This document shows, piece after piece, positions 57,501 to 64,000 of a stretch of DNA of 64,000 nucleotides. The notes below the pieces were generated by a model that searched no databases, had not been told where the DNA came from, and saw only the letters and a program-made list of their open reading frames with translations. A program made the position numbers and the translations under genes. Position 1 is the stretch's first letter; every line of letters starts with the position of its first letter. The stretch comes from Eucommia ulmoides. Its lineage: Eukaryota > Streptophyta > Magnoliopsida > Garryales > Eucommiaceae. Location of the stretch: the NCBI GenBank assembly GCA_016647705.1, contig CM028327.1, positions 43,898,017-43,962,016 of the forward strand, written 5' to 3'.

Positions 57501-60169
57501 CCATAAGAAGATGGAGATTTCATAAGAGCTACAAGGGTAGAGCAGGCCATGTCAAATGTCTCTGGAAGCATGCCTATCTCCCCATCAATATGTTTACTCA
57601 GCATTTTTGCCAACATTTGTCCTAACTCTTCAATTTGGGTGCCGGATGCAATTCCAGGACAGTTCAAAACACAGTTCCATATGAGCTTGAGCGTCCGAGT
57701 TTGAGCAGGATGGAAAGGAATTTCAGTGACATAACGCAGAACCGGAACTAGTGTTGTAAACCCGATAGCAAGCCTTTGTTTGAAGGCTTGCTCGGCCATT
57801 GATAAAAGATCAAGAACCTGAATGCAGGAGTTGACAGTGGGATCTTTGCACCCTGACAATCTCAGTATTTCGAACACATAATCAGCAATGTTCTCTTCGA
57901 CGAATACTTGTATTTCTTTTTGTGAACTACCTTCTGATGACAGATAGAAAAGAACTAAATCCAGTGTGCCAATTTGAACTTCGCTATCTGAGGAAAGCAG
58001 TGGACCCTTTATGGCCTCGACAAACAAAATACTAAGATTAGGCTCGTTTGTCATTTCATCTGTTGTTTGCAGGAAGTTGTCAACTCCTAATGAGGCCTTG
58101 TTGCTTACATCATTCGCGCAAGCAGTTCCAAAGAACCCTCTCTGAGCCAACACCGTCAAAAGTGCTACGCAGGTGAAAGGGGAAAGCATTACTCAAAACT
58201 CAGAAGCCAACAGAAGATAAAGAGAGAGGGGTGGGGGGGTTGTACATCTAAATGCATGTTTGTGCCTTGTTGCTTCAAGCCTTCAGCAGTACTACTTATG
58301 ACATAAATAATATGAATGACTTATTTATTGTTGAAGTATGAAACAGGAGATCAAGAAATGGTCCTAGAATCATAATATAATTTAGCCTTGTGGTATCAAT
58401 GATTAGAATCACTTATAAATGTACTTTATCCTATATGCCATCCTTAATGAAACAAACATGATTATCTAACTAATGTTCTGTTAGATCCCATATCAGAAGT
58501 ATTAGAAAAGATATATAAAGTACCATGTGGGTTATTACTTGTCATAAGCCTTTTGGGCAACGCGGACTTGGTCTAAAGTAACTAAGTCGATCATTACATT
58601 TTTCTGCAATAAAGCATAAACCATACACATTTTTCTTCCGATGTTAGATCTTGGTCTAAAGTAACTAAGCCGATCATTACATTTTTCTGCAATAAAGCAT
58701 AAACCATACACAATAGTTCTGTTTGCAGACTTGCCGTTTGTTTGTATATAATATAGACAGTTTCCTTCTGCTGAATTAACTCCATTTGGCATATTTAACT
58801 TTATCATTACTTCCACTTTTCATTATCAGACACAATAATCAAGCACCGTGTGTATTAAGTCCAAGGAGAAGTTGAAATAAAAGATTAAAAGAGACAACAG
58901 ACCTACACAGTTCAAGCGAACATCATCACTTTGAGTTTTCATGAGGGTTTCCAGCGACAGCCGCAAGAGCTTAGGACAATGGTTGAATAAAACATCAGCA
59001 CCATTACAATCGCCATCCTTGTGCGCATATTCGAGTATAGATATTTTGTAGAGAACAAACAGGATCTCCCCTCGAATCTCTTCACTGTGTTCGACAAAAA
59101 CTATGTGAAGATCGAGGAAACGAGATATCTAATTCAATAGTTTGCTCATTGATGTTACCTAGGCAAATGAAGACCTGTGACGAGGTTGAACACGAGAGCT
59201 TCTTTGTCTTTGATGTGCGCATATGGATTGTTCTTCTGATAATCTAACAGAAGGCCAAAGCAATGAAGCTGCGTCCAAACAAAATATGAACGAATTTACT
59301 TTATTAGAACTCAAACAAACACAGAATCTCTTCGAAAAGAAACTACAACAAACGTAAACAGATTGGAAATCAAGCGCAAAATCGTGAAAAATAGTGCGCG
59401 GTTGTGTGTGTGAGAGAGAGAGACAGAAGGGAGTTGAAGTGAGGTCTCTTTTACCAAATCAATTCAATCTAACTGGAAAACTAGCGACGAAAATCATTGC
59501 CAGAAACTACAAGATAATCGACCGAATTCTTTTAACTCTTCTATAATCACAGACACGCACAAACTCATGCACACAGAAATAGAAAATCAAATTCACTGAA
59601 GTTTCTCAGGCATTTGCTTCTTCAACAACCACTGAAGAAAGATACAGCAAATGAGCGCGTAAACACGGCCATCTACGTAATCGTATCACAAAATCATACA
59701 CCGAAACATACAAACTCAGAGAGATAAGCGATCGGAACCTTACCATATACACCTGTCTCCTGCTCCATCCCAATGTTCCAGAAGACGCTTTCTCCGCAAC
59801 TTTCGCCACGAACTCGCCGAACACCTCACATCCCCCGAACTCGCACATTTTCACAATCAGATCCGTGATCTGTTTGGAAATTGGCTCGTCATCAAACGAC
59901 GACAGCGCTTGAACGAGAGGCGAGATGAGAAAATGAGAGTGGAAGGTGAGGAGAGACTGAAGGAATTGCGGCTGAGACAATGCGCGAGAGAGCTGAGAGA
60001 GAGCGTAGGATACATGGAGGGTGGGGGAATTGGAATTCGAAACGACGTTGGAGAGGCAGAGCAGGCAGATAGAGCCGCCTTCGACGGTTTGGAGGATGAA
60101 GGAGGACCGGTGGCCGTGTGAACACGTCGACGGTGGCGGTGTCGCCGGCGTTGAGTCGGTGAAGAACAT
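51537..60169 (-). CDS. PRD1: PRD1, meiotic double-strand-break formation protein
   Basis: Eight exons: 60169-59753, 59268-59159, 59084-58903, 58164-56910, 56052-55341, 54364-54084, 53152-52528, 51767-51537, all GT-AG, joining to 1270 codons plus stop (Arabidopsis PRD1 is about 1330 aa). Landmarks are [20 protein letters not shown] and [20 protein letters not shown] near the N-terminus, [61 protein letters not shown] and [14 protein letters not shown]1 is the plant counterpart of animal MEI1 and acts in meiocyte nuclei with SPO11 partners to start recombination; the protein is largely alpha-helical armadillo-like. I start at MFFTDS (60169) because it matches the family; an in-frame upstream Met at 60220 is possible. 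The frame is intact despite transposons in introns 4, 5 and 6. Confidence 0.95.
51845..52280. repeat. Repeat family E copy 1, last intron of PRD1
   Basis: Contains many CCGG(A/T)(A/T)TCCGAC and GGTTGGCCAATC-like words and ends with ACCACCGCATCAAATTACAA and AGTTAGCATTAATTCGA. 56150-56345 holds a shorter copy (GGTGATTGGCCATCACCTGACC, CTACCGCATTAAGTACAAA). The frame at 51874-52272 is an artefact of the repeated CCG words. Confidence 0.65.
53654..54074. mobile_element. MITE family A copy 4, PRD1 intron
   Basis: GGTGGCGTTTGGTATGTTTC at the left and GAAACAGTAACCAAACAGGGC at the right. The interior shares TCAGATTCTTAAAGAAATT, AATTTTGGGAATAGAAA and AACAGAAACAAGAAATACG with the other copies. It ends about 9 bp from the exon 6 donor at 54083. 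Confidence 0.85.
54429..55180. mobile_element. MITE D interrupted by a TRIM, PRD1 intron
   Basis: AAGGGTTGTTTGGTTGAGAAT at the left and ACTCAACCAAATACGCCCTTA at the right are inverted ends, with TTTTCA(A/G)TTTTCAAAAACTC-type tracts inside. The nested TRIM (54514-55009) accounts for about two thirds of its length. Confidence 0.8.
54514..55009 (-). mobile_element. TRIM retrotransposon, copy 2, minus strand
   Basis: Two LTR-like blocks (about 55009-54827 and 54789-54514 on the minus strand), each opening TGTTGAATCCCACATTG or a close variant, are separated by about 37 bp. That gap begins TGATATCAGAGCCAGG, matching the primer-binding site of copy 1. Same family as 41239-41758. No coding capacity. 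Confidence 0.85.
55187..55328. mobile_element. MITE family B copy 3, PRD1 intron
   Basis: TAGGTAGTGTTTGGAAACAC at the left and GCAACCAAACACTACCTC at the right, with CGCTTTGGAATTGG / CCAATTCCAATG inside. It abuts MITE D and ends 12 bp before the exon 5 donor at 55340. Confidence 0.8.
56150..56345. repeat. Repeat family E copy 2, PRD1 intron 4
   Basis: Short relative of 51845-52280; shared words include GGTGATTGGCCATCACCTGACC on this side and the ACCGCATTAAGTACAAATTC tail. Confidence 0.6.
56371..56797. mobile_element. hAT-like MITE rich in GAGCTCGAGCTC words, PRD1 intron 4
   Basis: AGGGTTATAAACAAGCC at the left and GGTTCATTTAACATCCCT at the right are inverted ends (TAGGG...CCCTA). ATTGAAAG and ACTGAAAA may be a decayed 8-bp duplication. 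The body is full of AAGCTCGAACTCGAGCTC-type words, as in a common plant hAT MITE. Confidence 0.65.
58567..58714 (+). repeat. Tandem duplication of about 84 bp, PRD1 intron 3
   Basis: CTTGGTCTAAAGTAACTAAG, CGATCATTACATTTTTCTGC and AATAAAGCATAAACCATACA occur twice in the same order, almost identical. Confidence 0.95.
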
Positions 60170-60246
60170 CTGTGTGTGTACGTACGTGAGAGAGAAAGTA
60201 GTCAGAGAGAGAGATTTCAAATATTGGCGCGAGATAGCTGGGGGCC

Positions 60247-60254
60247 TATTTATA
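60247..60254 (-). promoter_or_regulatory. TATA box of PRD1
   Basis: TATAAATA on the minus strand, about 80 bp upstream of the PRD1 ATG at 60169, in CCTATAAATAGG. Position and sequence fit a plant core promoter. Confidence 0.65.
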
Positions 60255-61924
60255 GGTAACGGTATTGGTCACCATTTTCATGCTACCTACTAATTCTCGC
60301 TTACAGAATATTCACATTGTTAAATTTAATTTAATTTTATATTCTTCGGATTTATATATATATATATATGTATTTTATTAACTATTTTTTATTTTTAACA
60401 TTTAAAAATTTAAAAATCGATATATCACAATAGGGATTTTCTTGTTTATTTATAATGTAAATTTTGAAGAATTATTAATTTTCTTATGATGTTAAAAAAA
60501 ATATATTATTTGTTACTTAGGTGAAAAAATCGATCTAAATCTTTTGACACAATAAACATTTATACTCCAACAAATATTTATTATCACTGCAACCACGTCG
60601 AACATCACCACCATCACAGCAAAAATGACCAATGTCTTTACCACCACCTACCACAAATTCTATTGATGCACCCATTCACCACCATATTAAATATTCGCCA
60701 CCACCAACCACCAATGTAAGTATTGACCATCGCCGTTGCTGCCACTATCAATACAATAAAATTACCACAACAAATAATCGGGGAAAAAAAAAAGAAAAAT
60801 CAAATCTCTACCGCTAAAAACACAGTAAGAAATTTTATGTCAATGGAAATCAAAATACTAGTATATTTACAAGAAAATTTATAGTAGCAAAATCAACAAC
60901 AAATAATCAATAATGTGCAAATTCAAAAACAAACAATAACAAAATTGCTACTAAAAGAAATCAAAACAATAATAATTTTACAGTAAATAATTCACACAAC
61001 ATTAGAAAAACAAAACAAATCATTTCAAATTAATTAAATAAACCAACAAAAAAAATTATCTGACGAACATAAAAAAATCAATAATCATCAAAAAAATAAA
61101 ATAAAATTGAGATATGAAAATCTAGATCTAGAAAACCAAATCTGGCACACAACTGATGATAAGCGCGATGTGGATGGAGACAATCCGATGATGGACGAGA
61201 CTGGAGGTTGAGAGGCAATGGTGGTGGATCCAATAGAGAGGAAGAAATACAGATGTGGTACCGTTGTGGAGTTCGGTGGTGGCAATGACATGTTCAACGG
61301 TGGTAGCGCTGTGATTATTGTGGTCAGTGGTGGAGCCAATGGGGAAGGGGGGTTACGGCATACAATGTGCCAATTTTGTGCTACCAACACCATCTTATTG
61401 TTTATAGATTTTAGATTTCTGAAAACACAAACAAAACATAAACAATTACCAAACACTAACCTAATCTCTTCAAACAAAGGAATGATAATTAAAAAAAAAA
61501 ACACTCAAAAAAATTAACTCCATGGTATATAAACCCTAATTTCAAATTTCCAATACAAAAATGACTAAAATTGAGGGATAAAAAAAAGACAAGAAATATA
61601 ACCACCACTAAAATCCTCTTTTTTAACTTACAATTTTTTCCATCTTTCTAAAAGTCCCAACATAGCTCTCAACTATACCCATTTTTGCCACCTTTTATTT
61701 CCAAAAAAGGAAAGCAAAAATCTCCTCTTCCCCCCCCCCCCCCCCCCCGCCCCCCCCCAAAAAAAAAAAACAAACAACACAAATTCAAAAAAAAAAAGCT
61801 AAGTTCTTTCCTTATTGTTCAAAACAAAAGTAAGATCTTCTTACCTTTTAATCATAAAAATGGTGGGCAAAAAAAAAGGGTTGTACAGCCAAACATGACT
61901 TAGTCGCGGGGTTCTCTCTCTCTC
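60255..61924. other. Intergenic region between SEC23 and PRD1
   Basis: No gene supported. 60560-60760 is rich in CCACCACC words and 61170-61360 in GGTGGTGG words, a loose inverted pair that could be transposon debris. 61730-61758 is a C-run interrupted by one G, and A-rich tracts follow. SEC23 ends at 61925, so its 3' UTR lies here. Confidence 0.5.
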
Positions 61925-63505
<1,581 letters not shown>

Positions 63506-63583
63506 CTGCCCAGATAGAGAGAGAGAGATTAGACAAGTATAATATACATATATTGGCGAATGCCTTGCACCTGAAGGCACTAT

Positions 63584-63972
63584 TTTACCCCCTTGTACTT
63601 TGATACTTTTTTTATTTTATCCCCTCCACTTCAAAAACCTACACTTTTATCATTTTCTACTCTTGACTGAAAGGGGAGAAACTAACGTTTAAAAAATACA
63701 TAAAATAAATAAATCTCTTTCTATTCTTTCAAAAAAAAAAATTGAGAATTTGACATTCTCTCACTCGCTATCTTTTCTCTCTCGATTTCTTATTTTTTTA
63801 AGTTTTTAATAAAAAATAAATTAAAATTTGAAATAAAGGGTAATATTGCTTATTTTATGTAAAATTTAGATGGAGAATTTAATTTCACCCATTTTCTAGC
63901 ACATTCGTTTAAGTTAAAACAAAAATTTTACTTCTCTAATCGACTATAAGTAGAAGGGGGTAAAGTGTGGGT
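63584..63972. mobile_element. MITE with TTTACCCCCTT ends, upstream of the last SEC23 exons
   Basis: TATTTTACCCCCTTGTACTTTG at the left and AGTAGAAGGGGGTAAAGTGTG at the right are inverted. Similar core ends (ACTTTACCCCC) occur in the MITE at 3884-4115, but the flanks differ. Confidence 0.6.
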
Positions 63973-64000
63973 TTTCTAAGCAGAAGAAAAAATAAAACAA

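Noticed and set aside
61685-61903. Pro/Lys-rich small protein
   Set aside because: It is the translation of a C-run followed by A-runs downstream of SEC23.

Overview
This is nuclear DNA from a eudicot plant (species not determinable from the window). The evidence is plant-only protein families with spliced exons (UDP-glycosyltransferases with a PSPG box, PRD1, a TIC22-type import protein, SEC23), Au-type SINEs, Mutator-like elements carrying a plant mobile domain, and AT-rich intergenic DNA full of small inverted-repeat transposons. Roughly the first half is transposon-dominated around two intronless UGT genes. The second half is a gene-rich block whose introns are heavily loaded with small transposons.

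Layout. 1-7.4 kb: a decayed minus-strand Mutator-like element (MuDR N-terminus, SWIM zinc finger, plant mobile domain) carrying a fossil LTR with a MITE nested in it. 7.6-19 kb: tandem duplication of a UGT75-type glycosyltransferase (8201-9661 and 17428-18801) with near-identical core promoters. Between the copies lie an LTR-like stretch, a truncated L1-type LINE, and a 1.7-kb foldback element inserted about 50 bp upstream of the TATA box of copy 2. 19.4-27.1 kb: a non-autonomous LTR retrotransposon (LARD-like) with a foreign 2.8-kb solo LTR nested in it. 27.1-34.1 kb: gene-poor DNA with palindromic and tandem repeats and a short CHX cation/H+ antiporter pseudogene.

34.1-64 kb: four genes. 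TIC22-like (minus, 7 exons, 34113-42906, 322 aa) is divergent from a C2H2-finger protein of unknown function (plus, 5 exons, 45167-51389, 825 aa, with about seven repeats of up to 53 aa). That gene is convergent, with only 147 bp between stop codons, with PRD1 (minus, 8 exons, 51537-60169, 1270 aa, meiotic double-strand-break factor). The 3' end of SEC23 (minus, COPII coat) enters from the right edge. All exon joins given keep the reading frame and use GT-AG borders.

The genes do not form a pathway: specialised-metabolite glycosylation, chloroplast protein import, meiotic recombination and ER export are simply neighbours. I see no evidence of an undescribed multi-gene system. The most noteworthy signals are the C-terminal frameshift in UGT copy 1, the transposon between the UGT copy 2 promoter and its upstream DNA, the expanding repeats in the C2H2 protein, a 34-aa duplication in the TIC22-like N-terminus, two minimal TRIM retroelements, and several small transposon families scattered through the introns.
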